Source: Acanthaster planci (lineage: Eukaryota > Echinodermata > Asteroidea > Valvatida > Acanthasteridae). Taken from it: a stretch of DNA of 64,000 bases. The DNA is taken from positions 1,977,145 to 2,041,144 of the forward strand of contig NW_019091357.1 in NCBI RefSeq assembly GCF_001949145.1, read 5' to 3'. Position 1 is the first letter of the stretch. Each line of letters starts with the position of its first letter. Under the pieces are notes generated by a model. It did no database searches, was not told where the DNA came from, and saw nothing but the letters and a program-made list of their open reading frames with translations. Below are positions 24,273 to 37,700 of the stretch, piece by piece. Made by a program: the position numbers and the translations under genes.

Positions 24273-24286
24273 GTAGCCATGGTTAC
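24273..24286 (+). promoter_or_regulatory. RFX X-box upstream of STPG1
   Basis: GTAGCCATGGTTAC has two half-sites that each fit GTNRCC (GTAGCC forward, GTAACC on the other strand) with a 2-bp spacer, the standard RFX X-box. It lies 317 bp before the STPG1 start codon. RFX factors drive cilia genes across animals, so this fits the product. Confidence 0.65.
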
Positions 24287-24602
24287 GATATTGTTCCGCT
24301 TCTGCATTCATACCGTTTAATTTACCAACAGAATAGTTGATTTCAAGCATTAAGCTGTCTTTGGTGTGCAATTAATAATTTAGAGAAAGATTCAACCCCA
24401 CTCGGTTCTCTTTCACGTTTACGAATTTTCACTAAAACAAAATAGTTCACTAGCGCAGTCACATTAGCAAACAAGGAAGGGCTACAGGGCACATTAGCAA
24501 AATAAGACGTGTGCCTGTACGGTGCAATGCTTGCATGTGCGCTTTATCAAACTTGGATCATATTCTAGCTTGTAATTAATCATTGTGGTGGAAATTAAAA
24601 TA

Positions 24603-27600
24603 ATGGCAGATAGTGTACAGACGTTAGAGCCCGGTTACAGAAGGTCTGTAGGTGGGGAAAAATCCGGTAGAATTCACAAAGGTAGGTCCGAATCGAAAAG
24701 TGTTTAGTTTACCGACTTGACATGCTCGAGTCAACATGACTGGCTGCAATGGTTTCCCGCTGCAATAATGTATCATCGGTCATTTAGAATCGCCATAATA
24801 AGGTTTTCATTTTCAGCTGTAGCTAGTGGTCTTGGTAGCAGTAGGGTAGACGTTAACTGATTTGGTCATGCAATGTCACTAAATTTAATTCCTTGATCTT
24901 GTCACTTTCATTGCACTTTAACTTGAGTTTTGGACAATTTTTGTGTGTGCTTGTGAGTCTTTTTTGGTTGTGTTTAGGCTATTTGATTTGAGGGAGGTGT
25001 AGTCAGATAGCCAAAGACAAGATTCCCAATGACTGATACACTTTCATAAGTTGTGACTGTTGGCTCTGTAGCCTTACAGAATTTGTGAAAAGTACCAGTT
25101 AAGACACTTCTGCCTTTGCTGTAGTCTGCCCTCTGGCCTAACTTAGCTGTACTGTCTCAAATTCAATGTTGTGAAAGCATTTTTTGTGTCATGTTCTGTT
25201 TTTCTGCATCCACCCAGGGCCAGGCGTTGTAGCAGCTACATCATCAATACCAACCAAGTACCAGACCATTGTCACACCAAATACGGATAAAAGGGGCTTT
25301 GGCGGGACCACAAAACGATTCAACTATGACCTGAACGTTGTAAGTATAAAGATTTGGAGTTGTGTCTACACAGGCACTCTTATGATTAGTGTAATTAATA
25401 AATTAACAGGTGCTCTTTACTTTCGAGTAGATGTTATATACCTCGTAGTAAACTACTTGAACTTCAGATCGGTGTTTTATTACTGTTGATGGTGTTCATT
25501 TGTACATGAACACTCACCAAAAAGTGTATTTACACTCATCCCATACCTTGAATACTTAGAAAAGGGTTTAAATACATGTACATCTCTCGTTGCAACTTAC
25601 TTTGGTGGTCATTGTTCTTATTAAAACTGAGCTCTGCCATAGCAGTCGTTTTGAAGTGAGAACCAATACTTAGTCAGCAAAGTATAAGTGAAGTATTTGT
25701 GCTGTCTCACCGTTCTACTAGAATGAGAATCCTGGTCCAGGAACCTATGGCAATCTCAGAGTGGGAGCTGTCAAGGATAGCACGTCCTTCTCAAAGAAAG
25801 GGATGGGCGTCGGCTTTGTCTCCAAGGTAAGTGGTGAGGGACTTACTTGGGGTTTTAAGGGGGTGGGTCTGAGGTATGGTCATTCAGTCAGTTCCTCAAA
25901 ACTATGCTGCTTCATTCCATGAACAATTACACTTGTGAGTGGGATATCCCACTTGTGTCACATTGCACGAAAGCAAGGGATCTGGGGTGGTATCGAAGCC
26001 AGCCTGACTCTCAATGGGGTTATTAACTCCTAAAACTGAGAAACTTGAGTCCTATCTTAGTCAAGTTATTTATTAGTTAGGACTGTGTCACTGTTGATGA
26101 CTCCAGCACAGCTGACAGCAAGGTTTGATTTTCATGTATCTGTCTACCATGAGCAAAGGCTTTCTGCTTGTTAATACTAAAAAATTTTGGAGGCTAACAA
26201 GGAATTTTAGATTAAGCACGTACATCCATCTTATGTTGAACTTAGAGCTAAGTACTAAGAATTTATCTGCTATGAGAAAAAGACAGGGATCATAAATGTA
26301 AATTTCAGTTGACTGCAGAGTCGTGAAATTGGACCCAAACATAGACAAGAATTGGAGTTCAGATTTCCCATGGTTTTTTAACCAGGTGCATCGAATGCCA
26401 AGGCAGAAGGGCACACTCGGCCCAGGGGCAGCTGCCTACAGCCTCCCCAGCTTGCTACGGACCCAGTCAGACTACAACCAGGCACCGGCCTCCAGTTCCT
26501 TCCACAAGCCCATTGCGGTCGCGCAGGACAAGCGCGGGAACCAACCAGCACCAAATCAATACAACGTGAGTGCTCATTTAACTGGCCTGTCTGTTGTCAT
26601 ATCTGGACCTATCTATACCGACTCTGTGTACAATTTGTACGCCAACTTGAGAAACCAAAATCAATGTTTTCATAATGTGATACTTTCACCGTTGCGAAAA
26701 ATCAAATTTTGATTTGCCTTCTCGTTGGGATACAGATATCCGACAATGTGTTACACAAGCACCATGGTAGCCAATTCCAAGCGTCATTCAAGTCGACCTC
26801 CAAGAGGGTAGATTTCCAGGGACACAAGACATTAGCGCCTGCTCCTTGTAAGTACTTCAGCCTCAAAAGCTTAGGGTGTCTTTAACTTTTAGCAAGTTCT
26901 CTTCACTTAAATGTTGGGAGACCTCTTTGGAGATGAAGTAAAAATAACAAGGGCAGGAAGAACTACCCAGTGCTTCTTTTGTTGTTGTTCTTGTTTGATT
27001 TTGGTTCGCCCCTCATTGTCCTTAATTAAACACAACCTGTTATTTGTTAAAAAAGCAGACCAAAAATTAGTGAAAATGTGCTTCATAATTGAGTGATTAA
27101 TTTACCAAAGAAAAAGGTGCATTACATGAATTAATGCTAGTTAGGCGAAACGAGCCCAGCGTTTCTCTATAAAGATGATGAAGAGAAAGAAAACGGGCGT
27201 GCTCGTTAAAGAAAATTCTCAAATGGTTAGTTTTGATCTTGGTTCATTTCTGTAATGTTATTCGGTTCTCTCACTATAGGCCAGTATACAATCAGCGACA
27301 GTCTCACCAAAACTTCCAGCAAAGTTCCCACCAGTTGCTTCAAATCGACCTCCAAACGACAAATGACTGCCATGCCTGTCAATGTAAGTCAGAAGTGCAT
27401 GTATTGCACATCTGCGTCCCACTTGGATATGAACGCATAAATCCAAGTACATGAACTCCAAGATCCCGCAAAAATTTACAGTTCATGCTAAGAAGACGAC
27501 GCCTTTGTTCACAATTCACATAATCTTCTGTTTTGCTTTATGTTTTTGTAGAACCCAGGTCCCGGCCACTACAAGCCTCATGAACCAGTCGAAGAGCCTG

Positions 27601-28888
27601 CTAACAGGTTACTGATGCCGTAAGTTCACAGTCCGGTTTTTAGTATTTCTTCTTTCCAAATAAGCACATTTCATGCAACTGCTTACTTGAATTCTAGTTT
27701 TTGTTCCTACATCCTTGCTTATTAAGTCTCTCAACTTCTGTCGCTGACAAAGTTGAGGTATAGAATAGTTTTGTTGCATGACTGAAAGTTAATGCTATAC
27801 TTGAGTTTCAATCTGGTACAGCACCAGTTTCAAATCATCTACGAATGCGGGTGAAATCTCGCACGAACATGTGGTGTGTATGCTGGAGTTACTGTGGGTG
27901 GGCATTCACCACGTTCAGGGGACAAGTTCTTTTGTTAGGGAAATTTGAACTGAGTTATGGGGGCATTTCTGAGTCCCCACAACGTTTTTCAGGGTCCCCA
28001 CAGAATAGGTGATATGTCAAGTGTATGTCCCCACAACTACGGTGCGGGAGTGTGTGGTCTTGCGTGGTTTTTTTTTAACCATACTTTGGAAATCACAAGC
28101 AGTGCCTACTATCATTAATGGCCTCCTACCCCATCTGTTGCAGGAGAAAGCATTACTTGTGTATATCCGCCCCTGCTATGCCCCTCCCACCTCCCTTACC
28201 AGAGCCGGGCCCGGGCAGCTACGAGCTGGTCAACTACAAGGGTCCATCTAAGCATTACATGTCCGGAGCAGTGTTTGTGTCGACGACAAGTCGATGGACG
28301 GGCAACGTCCACAGGACCTTGGATAACCCGGGACCAGGTATACATTTTTTGTTGATTCGACATTGTTCTTTAGGACTGTCACAGTGGATTGGATTTCTGG
28401 AAGTTGGTCTCTGCTACTTAACACGTTGACTTGTAGTCGGCAGTCAAATTGTTAAGGCCTAAAACGTGGATCAGACGTCCGGATGGGGGCAGATTTATTG
28501 CTTCTCTTTGGTTCTACAGGGTACACTTGTGGATTCAGGACATCCCAATTTGTGTTTTTGTTTTCCCCACTTCAATTTCCATTTACTAAAAAAGTATTCA
28601 ACTTTGCAGTCCACAGCAAGTGAACAAACCCTGCTTCCAAATTCTTGCTTTCATAAACCCAGGTTGCATTTGCATGCAAAGTCATCCCGCCTGCTCATTT
28701 CCTTATCTGCAGTACCGTTTGTTGTAACAGAGACTTGCAAAGCTCAAGAGGCATTGAAACTTCTTCACGATCAATGCTAGATTGCTATTTTTTTTTCTAT
28801 TCCCTTTGCAGCAACGTACCGACCAGAACCTGTCAATAAAGGCCAGTCGTTCCTGTACAACGCACAGAAGAAATGGATCCTACCATGA
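24603..28888 (+). CDS. STPG1: STPG1, sperm-tail PG-rich repeat protein (MAPO2)
   Basis: Nine coding exons: 24603-24681, 25218-25339, 25722-25826, 26386-26565, 26736-26847, 27280-27383, 27552-27619, 28144-28337 and 28812-28888, giving 346 residues (human STPG1 has 334). The protein contains spaced PG-rich motifs that define the family: GPGVV, NPGPGTY, GPGAAAY, NPGPGHY, EPGPGSY and NPGPATY, several followed by the usual phenylalanine- or serine-rich stretch (FKSTSKR occurs twice). Every junction is GT-AG and in phase. Human STPG1, also called O6-methylguanine-induced apoptosis 2, is linked to sperm tails and to methylation-damage-induced apoptosis; the exact molecular role is not settled. An X-box lies upstream, and TEKT2 follows 1.6 kb downstream in the same orientation. 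Confidence 0.92.
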
Positions 28889-29504
28889 TCCTCCAAAACT
28901 CCTGCTTACCCGTCCGACCTCAGTTTTGTGGACTGTCGTAGCTGTCCCCTTGGCAGGATTTCAATATTTATCGAAGTGTGAAAAGAAGATATTCCCAACT
29001 TTGTTTCTGGAAAGATTGAAACAGAACCTCAGAACCCGTAGAGCTGTAAGCTAAGCTATTCATACAACACGTCCACAAATGTACGAGGTCAGCTTAAAGG
29101 AATGGAAAGTTGTTTTTTTTTTACAGTTGTCCAGCTCCGGAATGAAAACGTTCTCTGAAACTTCACAGTGCATTTAAGCTCCCCAAAAATCAAGTTTCAT
29201 TTTTTCAGTAAAAATATTTTGGAGTGTTTTCTAAAAGTGTAACAAGTCAAGCCTGATGATAAATAGGTTATGAGTGTTCCAGATGGGTCCTGAAATATTT
29301 GAAATCTTCCTACAAGGAATTTAATTGGCACTCACTTTTTAGGGGGTTGTGAATTGGGAATAGAAGGTGAACTGTGATCCGTCCAGAATCTTTTTTTTAA
29401 ATTTTGGTGTATAAAACTGCTTTTACTGTCAGGAGGATAAAAAAAATCTTAAGATTTTTAGATACAGGCATTTTGTTTTCCAAAGCTTGTAATATTTATT
29501 TGTA

Positions 29505-29510
29505 AATAAA
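29505..29510 (+). terminator. STPG1 poly(A) signal
   Basis: AATAAA lies 617 bp after the STPG1 stop codon in an AT-rich tract; a second AATAAA follows at 29570-29575. Either could be used. Confidence 0.55.
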
Positions 29511-29913
29511 ATTGCATTTACGTACCTGCTTGTAAATTAATTTTTAAATGTATATATGTATAACATTAAAATAAAAAAGGTGATATGAATTTTGTGCTTT
29601 GTGTATATTTTTTAGAAAAAAAGGTTTTTCTTAATTTTTCATCCAAACCTTAGAATTGGATTTCGTCCGATTTCATAGCATTGGAATTTACGAACAAGTG
29701 TCTGGTGCAGACGACTCCTCACTTACAAAAGCGCCACCAACGGTAACTGGTGCTCAAGCCACCATACGTCACGGTTTCCATGCCGCTAACACGACGCCTT
29801 CTAACACGCCACCGCGGGGTCTATAAACAATCATTTGATTGGTGCTGCAACACAGAATGAAAACAAAGTGGCAAATAGCAGACCCTTTTGAGTTGTGACT
29901 CGGTGGATGTTGT

Positions 29914-29926
29914 GTTGCTTAGCGAC
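29914..29926 (+). promoter_or_regulatory. Weak X-box upstream of TEKT2
   Basis: GTTGCTTAGCGAC is an inverted pair of GTYGCT half-sites with a 1-bp spacer. Each half differs from GTNRCC only at the last base. It is about 570 bp before the TEKT2 ATG. Confidence 0.4.
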
Positions 29927-30493
29927 GAACATATGGGAGTGTGTTTTGGTCGTGCCACACGCATGCGGCAGGCTAGTATATATTCGTCGTGTTGTGAGAG
30001 TGAAAAAGCGCACACACATATCTACGGGCTCACACATCCAGAAGAAACTAGGGTTTTATTGAGCGACTTGTGTTGTAGAAAGCTACATTTTTCTTCCGTT
30101 TCTGTTGAGTGTATTTGTGGTGAGTTGATTGCTGAGCTTTAGCATGTTTGGAATGAATTGAGCTACCTGCCGTAACTTTGCTAAACGATAGGCCTTACGT
30201 TATATTGTTTTTCCAAAGTTTGGCCTAAATTTGTGAAATTAGGTTAACTTTCAGACGTAAGGCTAGGCTAATCATGTTAATCTTAATGACCACCTTAGGC
30301 TGAGCCGACGCGCCAAGGCCAACAGGCTCAGGTTTGAATAGGGCCTAGTAGACCTAGGTCCACAGATGATACTATCCCTGCTTGGTAACACTACAGATTT
30401 TATGTTGAAAGATGTTATGTTTTCTGTGTGCATTAGGCCTATTTGTTTTTTCTGTGTCTTGCATGAAAAATTCCATAGGGGCCTAGCCTAATC

Positions 30494-32827
30494 ATGTCTA
30501 TCAGAGCAGACATAGCCAGCAAGCCAGTCACTCACTTCGCTCCGTCTGACTGGCACACCAACAACCACCTCCTTGCCACAAACGCTGAGAAGCTCCGCGA
30601 TGGCTCCCATGACACTCGCCAGAGCTCCCACCAACTCCGCAATGAGACATACAACCGCACAGCCTGGGGCATCCATGACAGCACCACGCGGCTGTCCAAC
30701 CGTATCGACGACATAGAGAAGTGGCGGGAAACACTGGAGAAGACACTGGCTGACACGGACGAGGAGATTGCTAGACTCGCTCAGATGAAGGATGAAGCCG
30801 AGAGGGCACTGGAGGCCAAAGCGTTGCCCCTTGATGTTGCGACCGAGTGTGTAACACTCCGAGACGGCCGCAGAAAAATTGATGTTGTTGATGATGAGGC
30901 TAGTTCACAGTTGAATAAGGTAAAAACTTAAGTCTAGAAATGCCTATAAAAATGAAGCACGAAATGATGGAAAAAGAAATTCAAAATGTACAGCAGATTA
31001 CATTATTTATTTAAGAGTCATAAACAAAATTATTAAATTCTTTCCTGGGATGAGTAAAGTTACTTTCAGCAATGGAGCATTGTAAAATCTCTACAACACA
31101 CTTGTCACCTAAAACTCCTCATTTCAGAATGTAAACATGACTTCTTATTTCCCTGACCAGGAAGTAGAGGTAATCGAAGGCATCAAGGAGGCCTTGCAGG
31201 CCAAAGTGGCCTCGGCCTTTGAGCAGCTGTGTCTTCTACAGGAGGCCCGCCAGCAGCTGGCCGCAGACCTGCGCGACAAGACGGAGGCCAAACAGATCGA
31301 CACATACTGCAAGGATCTCAGCATCGATTCACCCGACATCTGCCTGCAGCCAAACTCCACCCGCACGCCCAAGGGGTTGGTCCTGTTGCGTTGTAAACCC
31401 GTTAAGAAAATTGAACCAACAAATGGTCTCTCGGTGTTTTTGTATCGAGTACATGTATGCCGCGTATTAATATCCGAATTTTGAATTTCATTGAATAGGA
31501 GTGTGACCCCTCAGACATGGCAGGACTTCAGCCAGTACAACACAGACCGCGCCAATGCCGAGATCCGCTCATCCACCCACCTACGCGAGGCCATCAACAA
31601 CACCATCAAACAGACCGACAACGACCTGGAGGCCCAGCGCCAGGCCTCGGAGTTTGCGCTACGGAAACGCATCCACGAGATGGAGCAGGCCAAAGATGAG
31701 GACGAGTGGCAGAAGAAAAATGTGAGTGCAGGACAGAGTCTCGTGACTTACGACTCAGACTTTGGACCTGACACAGGACAAGTTCAAATGAAATAAAGTC
31801 ACATTATTCCCAGACAGGAAAAAATTCATTTCATAAATTTGTACACCTGATGATTATCACTGATGTATTTTCTTCCTTTGAAACAGACAGAAGAGGAGAT
31901 TGCCAAACAGGAGAAGAACATTCGAGATCTCGAGCGTGCCATTGAAGACAAGCAGAAGCCCTTGATGTTGGCCATGACACGCCTGGAGAACCGCACCTAC
32001 AGACCAAACGTGGAACTCTGCCGAGACAACGCCCAGTACGGCCTGGTGGGGGAAGTACATGAGATCCAGGACTCAATCAAGGCCTTGCAGAACAAGCTGC
32101 AGGACTCACAGTAAGTTGCTCAGTCTCAATAATCATAATTGACGAGGATCATCTCTGTAAAGCAATGCTTCAGATGCTGCCTTTGGGTCACTGCCTAATC
32201 TTCATAGAGAATAAATTGAGAATGCACCAAGAGGATTTCCAAATCTCAACCTTTATGTTTGTCTCTGCCTAATTTTTACCCCCGACTTTGGAGTTTCAGA
32301 TCATGAAAAGGTTTCGTTGGAGAAGGATGGGAATATACATGCATTTTCATTTAGTTTCGACATTATTGGCCTGCAAACTGTTTCCATGTCAGAAACGAAG
32401 CCTGAGACATAGTTGAGATTAAATAAAAACCAATGCTACAAATGCTGAGTGTGAAGTTTTTAATTCCAGGAGAGATACTGCAAAAAGAATATGAAAAAAA
32501 AAACTAATGAATTTTCAAATACCCCTGTAAAATACTGAAGTAAACAGTGTGTTTTTTGGGGTTTGTTTGGTTGTTTTCCAGTACCTAAAGCTAACCCACT
32601 GACTACCCTTTTCTTTTCACAGCAACATCAGGGATGCTAACGAGAAGCAACTTGACCGCATCAAGCAGGATCTAGTGCTCAAGAACAACTCCCTGGACCT
32701 GGACAACAAGTGCATGAAGGTCAGGGAGCAGCTGACCTCCGGCCCCGTCACCCAAACCCAGAAGAACTTGGGCACATTCCGGACCGATCGGGAGCTGTAC
32801 ACTGCCATGAATGCCATCCAATATTGA
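30494..32827 (+). CDS. TEKT2: Tektin-2
   Basis: Five coding exons: 30494-30919, 31161-31375, 31499-31721, 31887-32110 and 32623-32827, giving 430 residues, the same length as human TEKT2. The N-terminal half (DWHTNNHLLATNAEKL, then LPLDVATECVTLRD) and EVEVIEGIKEALQAKV follow tektin-2 closely, more so than other tektins as I recall them. The tektin signature RPNVELCRD is at residues 327-335. The rest is predicted coiled coil with heptad character and few prolines. Tektins are filamentous proteins inside the A-tubule of axonemal doublets, needed for stable motile cilia and flagella. The exon 2 donor is the less common GTTGGT; using it keeps the frame and restores the expected KGS junction. It converges with DNAAF11. 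Confidence 0.96.
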
Positions 32828-33946
32828 GGCTTATCAAGGATTTGGAGGGGGGGAGTTGTTGGTCGGAGCTCTAACAGGGAGGTCCAGTTATTCAACACTG
32901 CAGTATGTGGAAATCTGTTGACTTGGTAGCAGAGACAAAGGAGTTTTCTTCACTGTTGCTAATCACCTCCGAGTGTCTTGGGTTCCGAGCGGCACTTTTC
33001 AAGAACTGCTCCCGAATTCTCTCTGATGAGATTTTTTTTTAGTCAAGAGGTGTACCGTATTCAAACCAGATCAGATTTGTAAACCTGTACGGATTCTGAG
33101 ACATGAAAGCAAATGTTGTCATTGTTTCTTTCCCTATTCTGAGAACACATTTACATAAAGCCCTACCAAGTCAGCGTTTCTGCTACCGAGTGGATAGATT
33201 ATGTCCTCCTTTTCAAGCCCGAGAGAGAAATGTTAATTTATATCCCGTACTTCCAAAAACATTGTACAGAATAACCAATGTTTCCAGTAAGTCCTCTGGT
33301 CAGTTGACCATTTTACCATCATGAGACTGTGAAATTTTACCTTCCAATAATTCTCAACACAAGTAAAGCAAATGACCACTTTGCCAATTACTGTCCTGCA
33401 AAATCTGTCCATGTATTGCAGCCAGACAGCATTTTATAAGAGCTGCTTGTTCTTTTTTTTTTAATATTAAATATGCTTTAAAAGGTAACATGATTTAACT
33501 GGGTTGTCGTGTTACTGTTTGGTGTAGGCTGGCAGCAACATTTCTGAGGCTGGAACACCACACCAACAGTATCTTTGTCAGTTACAGGGCGCAGTTTAAT
33601 CAATTATAAACCTTAAAACTTAAAAGCTCTCCTGTTTCAATTATCTTCAATTTTTTTTTGAGTGAAAAGAAGAAGTAAAGCAGTAAAAACTGGGTCGACT
33701 TTTTCTTCAGTAAATCGGACTTCGGAGGGAGGGAAGGGGGCTTAGGCAAGGGACAATGATATGCATGGATTTATTTTGTACTCAAGTCTAACTTATCAAA
33801 TGCCTTATTGCATGGTTGTAGTGAAATAGAAATCCAGTGAATTGTCAAATGCACATTGAGCAATTTCTGTTATTTTCAGCACTGTATATAGTGTGAGTAT
33901 TAATATGCATCAAATTTTCTTTAATGTGGCAATGCATGAATATCCT

Positions 33947-33952
33947 AATAAA
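33947..33952 (+). terminator. TEKT2 poly(A) signal
   Basis: AATAAA occurs in CCTAATAAAGAAC, 1.1 kb after the stop codon. No earlier clear hexamer was noticed. Confidence 0.5.
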
Positions 33953-34512
33953 GAACTGTCATAAACTCAGTTCAGACTTCTTCAATTTGACTGTTTTTCC
34001 CATTGTCAAAGTCTTCTTCCAAACGCTACAAAGAAATAGAACGCACATTATACATGTACATATTTCCAGTGCAACATTCAGCATGTTTATAGGTTATTTT
34101 GACTGCAAAATAAGCGCAGAAAGAAAGACTAAATAAACAAGGAAACTTATTTTTCGTTTTTTGTAAATTTATGTACAGACATAACCATACAGACATGTAA
34201 TGTCACAGGTTCCTGAAACTGAGCACTCGAACACAAAGCATGAAAAAAATACAATATGATGAATGGAAATTTTCCACCTTTCGCTAATCCGGCAGACACA
34301 GGACTGTACTTCTTAAAAAAAACAACCTCCCTCAGAACTAAGCAGCAGTTGAAAGTTTCCAGAGAGTTCAAAGATATTTTTTAATTGAATACACCTGTAC
34401 GTGTAGAAGTACATGTATATGCAAACATTAAATAAGAGTGTGCATGCCATCACGATTTTCAAGACAATTCTATACCAACTTTACAAATATACAACTGGCA
34501 GTTTCCATGGAA

Positions 34513-34518
34513 TTTATT
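34513..34518 (-). terminator. DNAAF11 poly(A) signal
   Basis: TTTATT on the + strand reads AATAAA on the minus strand, about 190 bp after the DNAAF11 stop codon. Confidence 0.55.
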
Positions 34519-34708
34519 ATCAAATTATTTAATGGACGGATGGAGCAGTTGGAATGTTCCGCATGAGCACCCTGGGGCATGTTTTGGCATGCATGAAACA
34601 ATGTCTGTTTGTGATATAACCGTGAACAGTCCTTATTCGCTTGCAAAAAACCCATGAACTAAAACATTGTTTCAATTTCATGCAAACGAGCACAGCGTAC
34701 CCCTCACT

Positions 34709-37700
34709 TCAAATCAATGGAGGTACGTCAGGGTCATCCACAAAGTCCTCACTATTGGGTCTATCCACAGCCTCCTTCCTCTTTGTACACTCATACGGTC
34801 CATGTTGGCCAGACTTCTCTGTCACCATGAGGTCCACATTTTTTGCCAACGTTGGATCGACCTCCAACGTTCCACCAAACGGGCTGAGGAGAGGAAAGAA
34901 AAGCGATCTTGGGCCTTACCATTTGCCAAAGACATGATAAAGTCCGGGTCATTTTGACAAAGATACAACACCCCAAATGTTTACATTATCTATGCCTAAC
35001 TAATTTTATTTCATTAACAAACGTGGGGTCACTCATCTAAATAAATGGATTAAGGATGAGGCAAACCTTATTTGAAAAAATTAATGGGGTGCAATTATAA
35101 CAAATGACAACAAACCTTCCCATTGATTTCCTCTGCTTTTCCTCATCTATGGATCTGATGTCTCTTGCGGTGTTGGTTGGTTTTGTGACTTTGGCCTTAA
35201 TGACCTTGTTCGCCTTTACAATAAAAAATATTAACAAATTTATCACCAATTACAAACATTCGGCAATTGCATTTCATGTACATGTACTTCCATAGTGCTG
35301 CCTCAGGTAAAGATATCTATGCCCAGATGACCTTTAGGAATGTGACCTTTGACCTTGGCAAATTGACCTCTTACCTTTGGCATTGTGATGAGCAGATGTC
35401 CAGTGGTCTGTGACCGCTGGGCCTTGCTGCTGTCAGGCATGATCTCTTCTGTCAAAACCAACTGGAACACCTATGAACACCGAAGAAAAAAAAAATGAGA
35501 CTAGCCCGTAATCAATTTGACAAATTTACAGTTGCTGTTGTATAGAAACACAGACAAGCCGATTCCTGACCTTTCCTTTGATGACAACCTTGACGTGGGT
35601 CGGTTGGACATCCACATCGATGAGTGAGGTATCAAGGTATTTATAGCATGCCACATCCAGGCATAGACAATTGTTCGCTTCGTCGTCTGTCAGTGAGAAG
35701 TCAATTCTGTCAAGAGTTAAAGTTGTGATCTGTTATGGCACGTGCAGATACGATGTGACATCAATGGCATCTCCAATAAAGTGACTTCAAAGCCGTCCCC
35801 GACTTTTGGCAATGAAAGTCAAACGACCGAGGATCATCAATTCACTACAACTCGCTCAGAATGAACAGTCGACATGTGTACATTCAGATTTCATGCAAAC
35901 AACTGCAGCAAAAGAGCATATCCCATTCTCAAATCCTGGGAACAGCCATTTGAGGTTAGCCGGGGAGAAAAATCAGCATTGCAACACAGGTTTTGGCCAT
36001 CTAAAGGCTCACATCCTTCCAAAGATCAGTTCTTTGCCCTCATACTGACTTACAATTACACATCCGCTTATGACACCTCATGAAGGCTTGCATTATTTGT
36101 TTCTACTTGAAGGGTTAAAATTGGACTCACTTTGCTTCATTAACATTCAGTAGTTTACCATCGTCAGTCTTCAACCGGATCTTCCGTTTGGGAACATCGG
36201 GACCAGGTTTCCTTCCGTGAGCAAAAGCAATGGCAATAACACACAGGAGTCAAGGACGAGTGCAAACAGAGTATTGGACCAGCATGGGGTCTGGTTGGGT
36301 TAGATCGAGAATTACCATTGCTTTATTGCATGGAGAAGAAATTAATGATAAACGATTGAGGAAAATGATATCAACTTACGATTTCTTCTCGTCTTTTTCC
36401 CTCGCCTTCTTGACATGTTCGTGAACTGCTATTCTGAACTCGGGAGTGAATTCTGTTTCCTCCTGCCAGAAACTGCACATGAATAGCAGTCACAAAAACA
36501 TCTCACACAATCTCTTTCAAATTCCTATCCTGTTGCTTTAAGACAGTTGACATATCTCAAAACCTTCAAACCAGTCTTTCAACTTGAAACTAGTGTCCAA
36601 AGGAGAAACCAACCTGCTTAAGTCCTCTTCCGTTTCCATGGTTTCTGTCTCATCGTCTTCCTGAATTCCTTGGCCGTTTGAGCTGCTCTCCTTTGTTCTG
36701 GTTGAGTCCCTGAGAAAACAGCGATGGAAAGTTTTCTAAATCAAATAACATCAACATCAGCTTGGACCTAGTTGCAAGGTTTGACTAATAAGCATTTGTA
36801 AAACTTCATATTAGTGTAAATACCTCAATGTTTCAGCACAGATATGAAGTAAACTCACCCCTCGTTCACATCAGTGTACCAGCGACCATCGAATCCAGGC
36901 CTTTTGTTCTCCTCCATTTTCTTACTTTCTCCTTTCTCTTTTTCCTTCCAAGACAGAAAGTGTCAAATCCAAAGGCTGAAACCATTCTGCTCACACATTT
37001 TTTTTTAGGGATGATGAACAACAGAAGTGCATCCGATACTCACTCTTTTTATTCTGTACTCTTCTTCTTGTTGAAGTATCTTGGGTCGGATGCTGCTCAA
37101 GGCTTGGACCGCTTTGATTCGCTCCGATTTTTCTATCTCTTTACCGTCAAGATACTGTCCAAAGAACAACCCTCATCACTTTTGTCATTTTACTGCAATT
37201 GATTCTCAACAGGCAAGAGAAAGTCTATTACAATTAATGAAATGTGGAGGTTCTGCACCTGTACTTTTGTGCTCATTCCTATGAAATTGCTTACCTTTAA
37301 CTGTGGCAAGACGGCAACGACATACTCCCTGTATCCTTCAAACTTTGTGCATGGGTTGCCTGTTAAGAACCTGAATAAAGAACACGAGGCAATACAACGA
37401 TATTTGGAGTGATTGCAATTTTGGTTGGGTTAATTTTAAAAAACCTACAAAAATCAATCCAGACCTCCAGAGAATTTTGAAGAATCTCGCAGGCTTACGG
37501 TGAATAAATATACTGTACACCCAAATGCCTTGTAACATCACACAGTCTTGCATCGACGCAAATATCGATTTTACTTACAGCTCTCTCAGGTTGTAGTTTT
37601 CCTTCAGGCTCTCAAGACTCGTGAGCTCCCCTACAAAATTAACGGTAAGGTCCAATTTCTTGAGTGACTCACACCCTGAGGAACAATAGGGAGATGGAGG

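Larger units (their letters stand above)
21340..24602. other. Divergent spacer between RRM2 and STPG1
   Basis: No coding exon is recognised. It contains a CAAGTC satellite (22226-22557), a fold-back MITE (22770-22947), a pair of inverted 26-bp arms (23702-23727 and 24132-24157) and an X-box near the STPG1 end (24273-24286). The open frame at 23942-24193 resembles no known protein and overlaps one inverted arm. Confidence 0.55.
28889..30493 (+). other. STPG1 3' UTR and TEKT2 upstream region
   Basis: The first part is the AT-rich STPG1 3' UTR, ending near poly(A) signals at 29505 and 29570. The second part holds the presumed TEKT2 promoter, with a weak X-box at 29914-29926, a TATATA word near 29976 and a dense set of AGGCCTA-like words from 30189 up to the TEKT2 ATG. 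No other exon is seen. Confidence 0.5.
32828..34708. other. Convergent spacer with TEKT2 and DNAAF11 3' UTRs
   Basis: AT-rich with no coding signal. TEKT2 probably ends just after AATAAA at 33947 and DNAAF11 just after its signal at 34513-34518, leaving a gap of about 560 bp between the two transcript ends. Confidence 0.6.
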
